Notes: generated from the sequence alone by a model not told the origin. A DNA stretch of 9,036 nucleotides from Acidobacteriota bacterium (GCA_021811745.1 JAJZNH010000168.1:1-9036), one strand, 5' to 3'; shown: positions 1 to 8,374, counted from the stretch's first letter. A program made the numbers and translations.

Positions 1-189
1 GCGCATCAGTTGGCGATCAACAAGGTGGCGGAGTGCGTACGGTCGCTCGGATGGGGCGTTGTGGAGACGATTCCGTCGCCGATCGCAGGCGCGGAAGGCA
101 ATCGCGAGTTTCTTCTTTATGCGCGCTGCCCTGCCGTCGAGCCCACGGAAATATTGGCCGCGATGGCGCGCAACAATCCGGAAAGGTGA
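1..189 (+). CDS. tlyA: TlyA-family rRNA 2'-O-methyltransferase (hemolysin A family), C-terminal end only
   Basis: Reading frame 1 is open from the window edge to a TGA at 187-189, giving the last 62 residues of a protein whose start lies upstream. The motif SPIAGAEGNREFLLYA (about residues 27-42 of the fragment) matches the conserved C-terminal strand of the FtsJ/RrmJ-type methyltransferase domain in TlyA proteins, typically SPI-x-G-xx-GN-x-EFLL. Family members use S-adenosylmethionine to 2'-O-methylate ribosomal RNA, and some are annotated as hemolysins. The S4 RNA-binding domain and SAM-binding residues would lie outside the window and cannot be checked. nadK begins 46 nt downstream on the same strand, and tlyA followed by nadK is a recurrent arrangement in bacteria, which supports both calls. 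The alternative is another FtsJ-like methyltransferase. Confidence 0.8.
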   Translation, partial: AHQLAINKVAECVRSLGWGVVETIPSPIAGAEGNREFLLYARCPAVEPTEILAAMARNNPER

Positions 190-235
190 TCCGGACCGCG
201 TCGCCCCGGAGTCCGATCCGTTACACTGGGACCGC

Positions 236-1093
236 ATGGTTCGTGTCGCTATCGCCTGCAAGCCGCACCGGGAAGAGCTGAGCCGAATTCTGCCTGAATT
301 GATTAGATGGCTGCGCGGGCATGACTACGAGCCCATGCTGGACAGCGAGGCGGGCCGGTATACGGCGGAGGCGCCATCGTTTGATCGCGCCGAGCTTCCA
401 TCTCGTCAACCGTCTCTGGTGATCGTCCTCGGCGGAGATGGCACGTTGCTTTCAGTTGCCCGCGTCTTTGCGGCGTCAGGCACGCCGATTCTCAGCGTGA
501 ATCTGGGCTTCCTGGGCTTTTTGACCGAGGTGCGGCTGGCTGACCTTTACTCGACGCTGGAGAGCTGGTGCGAGGGCTGCCACGGCTTGGATGAGCGCGC
601 CATGCTCCACGCCGAATTGTGGCGTGATGGCGTGCAGCAGTGCAGCGTCGATGCGCTAAACGAGATCGTGGTTTCCAAGGGTGACATTGCCCGCATGGGC
701 GATTTTGCCGTCGAGCTGGACGGCAGGAGTGTCGCCCAGTTCCGCGCGGACGGCGTCATCGTCTCCACCCCCACCGGTTCTACGGCCTACACGCTTGCCG
801 CCAATGGTCCCATCCTCACGCCTGACGTGGACGCCATGGTAGTTACTCCCATCTGCCCACATTTGCTTACGCTTCGTCCGATTGTCGTGCGAGGCGATGC
901 CTCGCTCACCGTGCGCGTGGAGCGAGTTCCCAACCAGGCGTTGCTCACCGTAGACGGCCAACAGGCAGTCGGGCTGCATCCGGGCGACGAGGTGCGCTGC
1001 TGCCGCTCGATCCACACCGTAAGGCTGGTGCGGATCAGCGAAGGCGGTTTCTTTGACGCTTTGCGCAGCAAGCTGAGTTGGGGTGAGCGGTAA
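236..1093 (+). CDS. nadK: NAD kinase (ATP/polyphosphate-NAD kinase)
   Basis: The product has 285 residues, normal for NadK, and phosphorylates NAD to NADP in the cytoplasm, setting the NADP(H) pool. The diagnostic GGDGT motif is at residues 66-70, inside LVIVLGGDGTLLS, with the catalytic Asp at 68. The second conserved block has NE at 142-143 (LNEIVVSKGD). The glycine-rich NAD-binding stretch STPTGSTAY is at 177-185, followed by ANGPI, and a late DGQ is at 240-242. The frame stays open upstream to 59, but the ATG at 236 was chosen: it starts directly at the first beta strand (VRVAIACKP), the usual NadK N-terminus, and the upstream part overlaps tlyA and is not NadK-like. The ribosome binding site is weak (GGGA about 4 nt before the ATG), so translation may depend on tlyA upstream. 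The downstream neighbour is convergent, with 18 nt between the two stop codons. Confidence 0.93.
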   Translation: MVRVAIACKPHREELSRILPELIRWLRGHDYEPMLDSEAGRYTAEAPSFDRAELPSRQPSLVIVLGGDGTLLSVARVFAASGTPILSVNLGFLGFLTEVRLADLYSTLESWCEGCHGLDERAMLHAELWRDGVQQCSVDALNEIVVSKGDIARMGDFAVELDGRSVAQFRADGVIVSTPTGSTAYTLAANGPILTPDVDAMVVTPICPHLLTLRPIVVRGDASLTVRVERVPNQALLTVDGQQAVGLHPGDEVRCCRSIHTVRLVRISEGGFFDALRSKLSWGER

Positions 1094-1094
1094 G

Positions 1095-1120
1095 GAGGCG
1101 GAAAATCGCTTCTATTTCTT
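1095..1120 (+). terminator. Possible rho-independent terminator of nadK
   Basis: Right after the nadK stop, GAGGCG (1095-1100) can pair with CGCTTC (1107-1112), including one G-U pair, across a 6-nt loop GAAAAT. The T-rich TATTTCTT follows. It fits in the 18-nt gap between convergent genes and overlaps the stop codon of the lipoprotein gene. The stem is short and the T-tract is interrupted, so this is only a candidate. In the opposite direction there is no T-tract. Confidence 0.35.
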
Positions 1121-1657
1121 CAGCTCATCCAGGAGTACCTTAGCCTTGGCGGCCAGGTTGTGCGCGCCGTCCACATCGCCTGATGCCAGGGCTGATTTGG
1201 CTTCCTTAAGGAAATCACGAATGTGATTGGCGGTTTTCTGCTGCTGCCCGTTGAGATTGCGGCTGATTTCATTTAACCCTTGCTCCGTTGAAGCAATCAG
1301 ATTCGAAGTTTCCCGTTGTGTATCAGCAGGATCTCCCATTGAGAGCTGGCCGATGGCGCTGACAGCCGGGATTTCGTCCGTCGCCTCCTGCGGAGCTTTG
1401 TTCATGTGCCTTCTGTGACGATAGTGCGAGATCGATGTTTCGGGCGGGGAAGTCGTTATCGGGAAATTCGGCGTGACCGGCTGAAGCGGAATCATTGCCA
1501 CCGCAGGCGAAAGCTGCAGCGAAGCAACCTCAGGCGGAGGCGGAGTGGGCTGCGCGATGGACGGCGCAACCGGCACCTTAGCGCGATGGACCCACGGGAT
1601 GCATCCCGTCAATAAAAACGGCAGCATCCACGCAATGATCCTGCTAGGCGACTTCAT
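1112..1657 (-). CDS. Small proline-rich lipoprotein coupled to a sensor kinase, function unknown
   Basis: The product has 181 residues. Residues 1-19 form a bacterial lipoprotein signal: a short N-terminus with Lys and Arg, a hydrophobic core, and the lipobox LLTGC with the lipidated Cys at 19. The next residue is Ile rather than Asp, which by the Lol +2 rule favours the outer membrane. Residues about 29-73 are rich in Pro, Ala and Val and look like an extended periplasmic linker. A basic His/Arg patch follows (about 78-87, HYRHRRHMNK). Residues about 112-181 are polar and predicted helical, ending in a repeat-like helix-turn-helix (SALASGDVDGAHNLAAKAKVLLDELKK region). I do not recognise a named family. 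The ATG overlaps the stop of the upstream histidine kinase gene by 4 nt (ATGA, 1654-1657), so it is probably translationally coupled and is the last gene of the two-component operon. An accessory or sensing role for the kinase is plausible but inferred. Confidence 0.8.
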   Translation of the reverse strand: MKSPSRIIAWMLPFLLTGCIPWVHRAKVPVAPSIAQPTPPPPEVASLQLSPAVAMIPLQPVTPNFPITTSPPETSISHYRHRRHMNKAPQEATDEIPAVSAIGQLSMGDPADTQRETSNLIASTEQGLNEISRNLNGQQQKTANHIRDFLKEAKSALASGDVDGAHNLAAKAKVLLDELKK

Positions 1658-3561
1658 TCCCCAAGCCCTTCCTGGCCCTGAAATTCCGCTGGTTGAAGAT
1701 ACCGGCGTCCCCAGTCCGTGACGGTGAGAGGAATTCGCAGCTGGAATTCCGTGCCACGCCCTACCTCTGATTTTACTTCCACGCTGCCGTGGTGAAGCTG
1801 AAGAATGCGATAGGTCATGGCCAGTCCGATACCGCTTCCTCCGCTCTTGGTTGTGAAGTAAAGATCGAAGATTTTTTCACGAATCTCTTCCGGAATGCCG
1901 GGACCTTCATCGGCAATCCGCAAAATGGCAGCTTTCCGGTTCTCCTCTAGAACAATTTCCAGTTTGCCGCCCGCCGGCATCGCTTGCGCGCCATTTTGAA
2001 TCACGTTCAATACCGCCTGCTTCAGAAGGTCGGCATCGACATTGGCGACTAGAGGCTTGGACGGCAGCCAACTGGAAAGGGTCACGTTACGGGTAGTCAA
2101 TTCGTCCGCCGCGAGCGCCAGCACGTCGCCAATGATCGGACGCAGATCCTGTTCGCGGAGCCTGAGCTCGACCGGCCGGGAAAAATCCACCAGCATTTGC
2201 ACCACGCGGTCCAGGCGGTGAATCTCCGCGTTGATCACCTCCAGATGGCGGGATGCCGGACCGCTGGCGTCTCCAAGCTTGTTTTTCAGCAGCTCCAGGT
2301 GGACGACAATGGCGTTGATTGGATTCTTCACCTCATGGCCGACGCCGGAGGTGAGGCGGCCGATGGCAGCCATGCGGCGCGACAACTCCAGTTCCGACTC
2401 GATCTCTTCGGCCGATTCGAGGTCGTGGAGAGTGACCAGCGCTCCCAGCCCTTGAGGGGATTTGTCGTCGTGGATAAAGTCCAGCGATGCCTCGATGCGG
2501 CGGCCGGTTTCAGTGAGAATCTCTTCCTTGACCAGATTGACGCCGGCATCAAAGGCTTCGCCGATGCTTCGTCCCAGCACGGTTGAGCGATCGAAGATCT
2601 CCCGTGCATGCAAGCCCAGGATGGTGTCGCGCTCCTTGAGCAGAAAACGCCGGGCAGCTTCAGAGACCAGGACCGCGCGCCCATCGCCGGTAAAGAGCAG
2701 AATTCCATCCTGAAGATTGCCAAGAATCTGGTCCAGATTCTCCTTCAATGCGGAAAAGACCTCTTCGACGTTCCGCATGCGCTGGCCGATTTTCTCGATC
2801 TTGTTGGAGACGCTCGCAGCCATATCCTGATTGGGAGCAGGCTTCTGTCCGGCTGCTTCCGCAGCATCGCCGGCTGCAGTCAAGCGGTCCAGTTGCAGGC
2901 TGATTTGCTCCATCGGGCCCAGGGCCAGGTTGCTCAGCAGGAAGGCCACCAGCAGCGCGGTTCCCAGCGAGAATCCCATCAGGGTAAGCGCCTCGGCGAG
3001 CCAGGGCGCGTAGAAGGCGCGCAGCAGCGTAGTGCGCACGCCTACATGGACGCTCAGAAAAGGCTTGCCGTTGCGGTCCAGGGGAACCACTACGTCAAAC
3101 ACCTGTGGAGGCCCGAAGACCTCCACCATCAGATGAAAGGGATTGGCGTTGAGTAGCTGGTCATAGTTGGGCCGCGCCGGCAGAGGCTTGTCTTCGTTGT
3201 CTGGATTCGTGCTGAGCACTGTGTCGGACTGAGCATCGGCGATGTTCACGTCATAGACGGTGAGCGAGTACCGGTTTACGGAGTCGATAACGGCCTGGAG
3301 CGAGGCGTCTTCGCGCACCGCTTCAGCCACCAGGATGCGCAGCTCGGAGGGATCATTGGGGTCAACAACGCGATCCTGAAGGCCGGTTTCAAGGGCATTT
3401 TGAAGGGCAAAGCGCACCTGGTTGGCGACCATATGGTTCGAGTCGTAGGACTGTTGCACAGCCGTGCGCAGCAACTGCGTCATGTAAACCAGTGAGAGCA
3501 CGCTGGCGATGATGAACACCAGGCCGGTGATCGCCAGAACGAGTTTGGTCTTCAGACGCAT
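1654..3561 (-). CDS. Membrane sensor histidine kinase (periplasmic sensor, HAMP-like, PAS, HisKA, HATPase), NtrB/ZraS type
   Basis: The product has 635 residues. Transmembrane helix 1 is at about 7-27 and helix 2 at about 189-212, leaving a periplasmic sensor region of roughly 160 residues between them. A HAMP-like linker follows (about 212-270, starting LALGPMEQISLQLDRL), with an Ala-rich insertion at about 229-243. A PAS-like domain is at about 278-380 (LQDGILLFTGDGRAVLVSEA). The HisKA phospho-acceptor is His409 in GVGHEVKNPINAI. The ATPase domain shows the N box (Asn519 and Asn523 in NVIQNGAQAM), the G1 box DEGPGI (551-556), the F box FDLYFTTK (565-572) and the G2 box GSGIGL (575-580), so all catalytic motifs are intact. 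It should autophosphorylate and pass phosphate to the regulator encoded 3 nt upstream. The ATG at 3561 lies just after the regulator stop, with a weak ribosome site, suggesting coupled translation. The signal sensed is unknown. Confidence 0.93.
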   Translation of the reverse strand: MRLKTKLVLAITGLVFIIASVLSLVYMTQLLRTAVQQSYDSNHMVANQVRFALQNALETGLQDRVVDPNDPSELRILVAEAVREDASLQAVIDSVNRYSLTVYDVNIADAQSDTVLSTNPDNEDKPLPARPNYDQLLNANPFHLMVEVFGPPQVFDVVVPLDRNGKPFLSVHVGVRTTLLRAFYAPWLAEALTLMGFSLGTALLVAFLLSNLALGPMEQISLQLDRLTAAGDAAEAAGQKPAPNQDMAASVSNKIEKIGQRMRNVEEVFSALKENLDQILGNLQDGILLFTGDGRAVLVSEAARRFLLKERDTILGLHAREIFDRSTVLGRSIGEAFDAGVNLVKEEILTETGRRIEASLDFIHDDKSPQGLGALVTLHDLESAEEIESELELSRRMAAIGRLTSGVGHEVKNPINAIVVHLELLKNKLGDASGPASRHLEVINAEIHRLDRVVQMLVDFSRPVELRLREQDLRPIIGDVLALAADELTTRNVTLSSWLPSKPLVANVDADLLKQAVLNVIQNGAQAMPAGGKLEIVLEENRKAAILRIADEGPGIPEEIREKIFDLYFTTKSGGSGIGLAMTYRILQLHHGSVEVKSEVGRGTEFQLRIPLTVTDWGRRYLQPAEFQGQEGLGE

Positions 3562-3564
3562 GGC

Positions 3565-4968
<1,404 letters not shown>

Positions 4969-4973
4969 AGCGG

Positions 4974-4979
4974 CTTTCC
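4974..4979 (-). promoter_or_regulatory. Ribosome binding site that fixes the response regulator start
   Basis: On the minus strand GGAAAG lies 5 nt before the ATG whose first base is 4968. The alternative upstream TTG (4998) has no comparable site at the right distance, so the ATG is preferred. Confidence 0.6.
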
Positions 4980-5230
4980 GTCGATTATGCTTCTGCAACC
5001 TCTTGTATTAGCTTACCCTTTCCTACTGCTCTCTTCCTTCCCGCACCGCCTTGCGCGTCGCCGGCGGACCCCGGGAATCAGGACAGTAAACCGGAATCCT
5101 GCTGAGCTGCGAGGCTTTCCGCCCTGCCGCAGCAGCGTTCCCCAGGGGGGACTCCGACGCAATTTCGGACGCTCGCAAGCGCCAGGGAGCCGTGTCGAGG
5201 ATTGAGCCAGCTCATACTCAAGGGGGAAAC

Positions 5231-5252
5231 TCCCGGCCCGCGTCCTCCGGGA
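5231..5252. repeat. Dyad TCCCGG-N10-CCGGGA upstream of the dipeptidase operon
   Basis: Perfect 6-bp inverted repeat with arms at 5231-5236 and 5247-5252. It lies about 55 nt upstream of the proposed -10 element, a position that would suit a regulator operator. It overlaps a second small hairpin (5222-5234), so either the DNA dyad or an RNA structure is possible. No similar copy was noticed elsewhere in the window. Confidence 0.3.
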
Positions 5253-5306
5253 ACTGATTCGGCTGAAGCATAAACTTCTCTGGCCGCATGCGTGGCCTTA
5301 ACGGCC

Positions 5307-5312
5307 TATACT
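5307..5312 (+). promoter_or_regulatory. Possible -10 element for the dipeptidase-mobA-ABC operon
   Basis: TATACT matches the bacterial -10 consensus at five of six positions and sits 33 nt before the dipeptidase ATG. No good -35 hexamer is seen at 16-18 nt spacing, but three GGCC tetranucleotides cluster just upstream (5282-5306). If used, transcription would begin near 5319, downstream of the alternative GTG at 5292, which supports the ATG at 5346. Confidence 0.3.
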
Positions 5313-5332
5313 TTCCTTTACCGATTTTTCGC

Positions 5333-5338
5333 AGGGAG
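5333..5338 (+). promoter_or_regulatory. Ribosome binding site that fixes the dipeptidase start
   Basis: AGGGAG lies 7 nt before the ATG at 5346. The upstream in-frame GTG at 5292 has no such site and would add 18 non-conserved residues. Confidence 0.6.
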
Positions 5339-5345
5339 TATCCGG

Positions 5346-6716
5346 ATGACTTCGCCCGCCGTTGCTTTTGCACGCCAGAATTATTCAAGTTTTCTTGATG
5401 ACTTGAAGGCCCTGTTACGTATTCCTTCGATCTCTACGCTGCCTGAGCACAAGGACGACTGCCGCCGCGCCGCCGAATCGCTGGCTGTCGAACTTAAGCG
5501 CATTGGCATGGACAATGCGCGGCTCATTGAGACGGAATGCCATCCGCTGGTCTACGCCGACTGGTTGCACGCCACGGGCAAGCCCACAGTGCTTATCTAC
5601 GCTCATTACGACGTGCAACCCCCCGATCCGCTGGACGAGTGGCTGTCGCCGCCCTTCGAGCCCACAGAACGCGACGGCAACCTCTACGCGCGTGGCGCGG
5701 TAGACGATAAAGGCCAGCTCGTTGCGCAACTCAAAGCGCTGGAGTCACTGCTGGCTACGGCCGGAGCGCTGCCGGTAAATGTTCGTGTTCTCTTTGAAGG
5801 CGAGGAAGAGGTTGGCGGGGAGGGAATTGCGCGCTTTGTTGCATCTGGGCCGCCTGAACTGCACTCCGACTTCGCGCTCGTATCCGACACCGAACTTTTT
5901 GCTCCCGGTCTGCCCACATTGTGTGTCGGCCTGCGCGGCATGATCTACACCGAGATTGAGGTGCGCGGTGCCCGCGCCGATCTGCACTCCGGCATGTACG
6001 GCGGCGCTGCTCCGAACCCCTTCATCGCTCTGGCGCAGATTCTGGCTCGCCTCAAGGATGAGGACGGCCGCATTCTCATTCCCGGCTTCTACGACGGCAT
6101 CATCCCGCCCAGTGCGGAGGAACTCGCCGCCTGGCGCAGCCTCCCTTTCGACGAGGAACAATACCGGATCAATGAGGTGGGTTCGCGGCAACTGGTGGGC
6201 GAGCCCGGATACAGTGTGCTGGAGCGTACCTGGGCGCGTCCGACGCTGGACGTCCACGGCATGCCGGGCGGATTCACCGGCGAGGGCGCCAAGACGGTGA
6301 TTCCGGCCCGGGCCACGGCCAAGGTCTCCATGCGGCTGGTGCCGGGGATGACGACGGCCAAGGCTTTCGATCTGTATAAGGATTATGTCGCACGGATTGC
6401 GCCGCTCGGCGTGGAGGTGGCAGTCCGCCTGATCCACTCCGGTGAGCCATGCCTGATTTCCGTTGATAATCCCTATGTGAAGGCCGCTACCGCGGCATTG
6501 CGCGAAGTTTGGGGACGAGAGACTGTCTTTATCCGTTCCGGAGGCTCAATTCCTATCGTGGGCGATTTTGCGCGCTATCTCGGCATTCCGAGCGTGATGA
6601 TGGGCTTCGGACTTCCCGATGACAACCTGCACGCTCCCAACGAGAAATTTCATCTGAAGAATTTCGCGCTGGGGATTGAGTCGATTGTTCTCTTTCTGGA
6701 GGAAGCGGGGAGGTGA
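5346..6716 (+). CDS. M20-family metallo-dipeptidase (carnosinase/DapE/ArgE-like)
   Basis: The product has 456 residues, typical for the M20 dipeptidase subgroup. The two-zinc centre is complete by comparison with human CN2: His87 and Asp89 (YAHYDVQP), bridging Asp120 (VDDKG), catalytic Glu154 and ligand Glu155 (EGEEEVGGEG), Asp181 (SDTELF) and His429 (LHAPNEKF). The lid or dimerisation insert includes His214 (ADLHSGMYGG), the residue that usually contacts substrate from the partner subunit. No signal peptide is visible, so the enzyme is expected in the cytoplasm, hydrolysing dipeptides or related amide substrates. The exact substrate cannot be read from the sequence, and acetylornithine or succinyl-diaminopimelate deacylase activity is less likely because of the long lid and no biosynthetic neighbours. 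Its stop overlaps the GTG start of mobA, so it heads a three-gene operon. Confidence 0.92.
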   Translation: MTSPAVAFARQNYSSFLDDLKALLRIPSISTLPEHKDDCRRAAESLAVELKRIGMDNARLIETECHPLVYADWLHATGKPTVLIYAHYDVQPPDPLDEWLSPPFEPTERDGNLYARGAVDDKGQLVAQLKALESLLATAGALPVNVRVLFEGEEEVGGEGIARFVASGPPELHSDFALVSDTELFAPGLPTLCVGLRGMIYTEIEVRGARADLHSGMYGGAAPNPFIALAQILARLKDEDGRILIPGFYDGIIPPSAEELAAWRSLPFDEEQYRINEVGSRQLVGEPGYSVLERTWARPTLDVHGMPGGFTGEGAKTVIPARATAKVSMRLVPGMTTAKAFDLYKDYVARIAPLGVEVAVRLIHSGEPCLISVDNPYVKAATAALREVWGRETVFIRSGGSIPIVGDFARYLGIPSVMMGFGLPDDNLHAPNEKFHLKNFALGIESIVLFLEEAGR

Positions 6717-7378
6717 ACTTGCTGCCCGGCGGCCAGGAGGCCGGCGCCGCAGGCTTTGTCCTGGCTGGTGGCCAATCCAGCCGCATGGGCCGGGATAAGG
6801 CGCTGGTTTCGTTCGCGGGTCTGCCGCTGGTTGAGCGCGCTCTGAGTGTTCTGCGCCAGGCTGGCGTGCCGGCCGCGGTGGTAGGCGCCCGCCCGTTCCT
6901 TGCGGCTACGGCGCCTTTCGTCGCTGACGATGAGCCGGGGTTGGGGCCTCTGGGTGGCATCTGCGCCGCTTTGGCTTCGATGCAGGCAGAGTGGGCGGTG
7001 TTTTTGCCCGTTGACATGCCTCTTCTGCCTGCGGAGTTGGTGGCCTATCTGCTGGCGCGGGCGCGGCTTACGGGCAGGGCAGTCACCGTCCCGTCAGTGG
7101 GCGGATTTGCCCAGACGTTTCCGGCGGTCTTGCACCGAGCCGTATTTCCAGCGCTCCAGGCCCGGCTCAAATCCGGGCAGGGTGGATGCTATTCCGCGTT
7201 CGAGGCTGCCGCGGCCAGCCTCCATGACGCCGTGGCCGTCATCCCCTCTGAACTGCTGGCGCAATCGGGCGCGGCAACGCACCCGGATGCTCTGCCGCCC
7301 GCCATCTGGTTTCTCAATGTCAACAGGCCGGCCGATCTTCGCCGCGCGGAGGCGTGCTTCGCGGGCCACTTCGCGTAA
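6713..7378 (+). CDS. mobA: Molybdenum cofactor guanylyltransferase, MobA-like
   Basis: The product has 221 residues, close to the usual 190-210 for MobA. The N-terminal nucleotide-binding signature LAGGQSSRMGRDKAL is at 17-31 with Lys29. GPLGGI is at 78-83, the metal-binding Asp101 is in LPVDMPLL, and NVNRPADL (202-209) matches the C-terminal N-x-N-x-P-x-DL motif. MobA joins GMP from GTP to molybdopterin to make the guanine dinucleotide form of the cofactor. The GTG start overlaps the dipeptidase stop (GTGA, 6713-6716), with GGAGGAAG about 6 nt upstream inside the dipeptidase gene, so translation is probably coupled. The first 13 residues are non-conserved, and no other start is evident before the signature. 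No other cofactor genes or molybdoenzymes are in the window. A related MobA-like nucleotidyltransferase acting on another substrate (for example MocA or CofC type) cannot be fully excluded. Confidence 0.85.
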   Translation: MNLLPGGQEAGAAGFVLAGGQSSRMGRDKALVSFAGLPLVERALSVLRQAGVPAAVVGARPFLAATAPFVADDEPGLGPLGGICAALASMQAEWAVFLPVDMPLLPAELVAYLLARARLTGRAVTVPSVGGFAQTFPAVLHRAVFPALQARLKSGQGGCYSAFEAAAASLHDAVAVIPSELLAQSGAATHPDALPPAIWFLNVNRPADLRRAEACFAGHFA

Positions 7379-7393
7379 GCTGATCTCAGGAAG

Positions 7394-8242
7394 ATGTCTG
7401 ATTCGGCAACCAATCCCGAACTTCCCGATATGCTCACGTCGGCGCTGGCCGCCCATGCCGATTTGTCTGTGGCCCCGGTTAAGGACAGTGCGGAACCCAT
7501 CATCGAGTTTGAGAACGTCTCCATCGCCTTGAGTGGCCGGCCTGTTCTGGAGGACATAAGTTTCTCGGTCGAGCGGGGGCGAACGCTCTGCATTCTGGGC
7601 CGAAGCGGCGTGGGTAAATCGGTGACCCTGCGCATTCTCATGGGCTTTCTCAAGCCGGATTCCGGCTTCGTCCGCGTCGAAGGGCAGGAGATCACGGAAC
7701 TCGACGAAGAGGGCATGCAACCGATTCGCAAGCGTATCACCATGGTCTTTCAGAACGGAGCGCTTTTCGATTCGCTGAGCGTGCGCGAAAACGTCGCCTT
7801 TCCACTGCGCGAGCGCGGCGGGCTGGACGACGAGCAGGTAGACCAGATTGTCGACCGTCTCATCGGCATGGTGGGAGCCGAGGACGTGCCCGATGCATTG
7901 CCGGCCAGCCTCTCCACCGGGCGCAAACGCGCCGTGGCTATCGCGCGCGCCCTGGCCGCGCAGCCTGAGGTTGTGCTCTACGATGAACCGACGACGATGG
8001 TCGATCCTCTCATCGCGCGCCGCCTCGGTGATTTGATTCAGCGCCTCAAGCGCCAGTTGGGATTTACCAGCATCGTAGTTACGCATGACATGCGCTTCGC
8101 CGCGCGCCTTGCCGATACCGTTCTCTTTCTCCATCAGGGCCGCGCCCAGTACTTCGGGCCACTGCAGGGCTTCCTGTTGTCGCCCGATCCGCACATCCAG
8201 CAATTCCTCACACTCGATGCCTACGTAGTTCCTGTGGAATAG
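7394..8242 (+). CDS. ABC transporter ATPase, Mla/Mce (MlaF/Ttg2A) type, with altered signature motif
   Basis: The product has 282 residues. Residues 1-35 are a non-conserved extension, then the ATPase core begins at EPIIEFENVSIAL. Walker A is GRSGVGKS (69-76), the Q-loop Gln120 is in FQNGALFDSLSV, as in MlaF proteins, Walker B is VVLYDEP (193-199) with catalytic Glu198, and the H-loop His is 231 (VTHDM). The ABC signature is LSTGR (173-177) instead of LSGGM/LSGGQ, and the D-loop is TTMVDP (201-205 region) instead of TTGLDP. The Ser and second Gly that touch ATP, and the D-loop Asp, are kept, so activity is still possible. MlaF partners drive phospholipid or lipid traffic between inner and outer membranes. 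The start is 15 nt after the mobA stop, and AGGA is only 2 nt before the ATG, so the ATG at 7430 is an alternative. No permease (MlaE) or MlaD gene follows in the window. Confidence 0.9.
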   Translation: MSDSATNPELPDMLTSALAAHADLSVAPVKDSAEPIIEFENVSIALSGRPVLEDISFSVERGRTLCILGRSGVGKSVTLRILMGFLKPDSGFVRVEGQEITELDEEGMQPIRKRITMVFQNGALFDSLSVRENVAFPLRERGGLDDEQVDQIVDRLIGMVGAEDVPDALPASLSTGRKRAVAIARALAAQPEVVLYDEPTTMVDPLIARRLGDLIQRLKRQLGFTSIVVTHDMRFAARLADTVLFLHQGRAQYFGPLQGFLLSPDPHIQQFLTLDAYVVPVE

Positions 8243-8257
8243 AAGGCTGGGCTTACA

Positions 8258-8282
8258 GTCATGGGAGCACCCTTCCCTGGAC
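8258..8282 (+). other. Hairpin just after the ABC gene stop
   Basis: GTC (8258-8260) pairs with GAC (8280-8282), then after a 2x2 internal loop GGGAG (8263-8267) pairs with CTTCCC's TTCCC (8273-8277), one pair being G-U, around a 5-nt loop. No T-tract follows, so it is not a canonical terminator, but a 3'-end stabilising hairpin 15 nt after the stop is possible. The structure may also be chance. Confidence 0.2.
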
Positions 8283-8307
8283 ACCGAAGCCAAGCTGCGC
8301 GCTTCAA

Positions 8308-8374
8308 CTGATTGCTCCGCGGAGGTGCTTCAATTATGAGCCGCCGAGGTGATCGGAGTATCTGCTGATTGCTC
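8308..8374 (+). repeat. Direct repeat CTGATTGCTC, two copies 57 nt apart
   Basis: CTGATTGCTC occurs at 8308-8317 and 8365-8374. The first copy runs into a perfect 10-bp palindrome CTCCGCGGAG (8315-8324), and the second is part of the hairpin at 8360-8389. A further direct repeat, CGGAGTA (8354-8360 and 8392-8398), flanks that hairpin. Function unknown. Confidence 0.4.

Larger units (their letters stand above)
4969..5345. other. Divergent intergenic control region between the response regulator and the dipeptidase
   Basis: About 377 nt separate the divergent starts, and no gene is convincing here. The region should hold promoters for both operons. On the + strand a -10-like TATACT is at 5307-5312. 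Inverted repeats include GCTGCG/CGCAGC (5106-5111 and 5128-5133), a small GGGGG-AAA-CTCCC hairpin (5222-5234) and the dyad TCCCGG/CCGGGA (5231-5236 and 5247-5252). A further 7-nt pair, GAATCAG (5075-5081) and CTGATTC (5254-5260), is far apart and may be chance. I saw no clear -10/-35 pair for the minus-strand operon. Confidence 0.6.

Noticed and set aside
5165..5184. TGGCGCTTGC on the minus strand, resembling a sigma-54 promoter
   Set aside because: The TGGC and TTGC elements are only 2 nt apart; a -24/-12 promoter needs the GG and GC about 10 nt apart.
5281..5296. TGGCCGCATGCGTGGC as a + strand sigma-54 promoter
   Set aside because: The GC that should follow at -12 spacing is shifted by one base and the -12 core TTGC is absent.
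7094..8293. A 399-codon open frame on the - strand opposite mobA and the ABC gene
   Set aside because: It is antisense to two well-supported genes and its translation shows no known motif. It is a composition effect.
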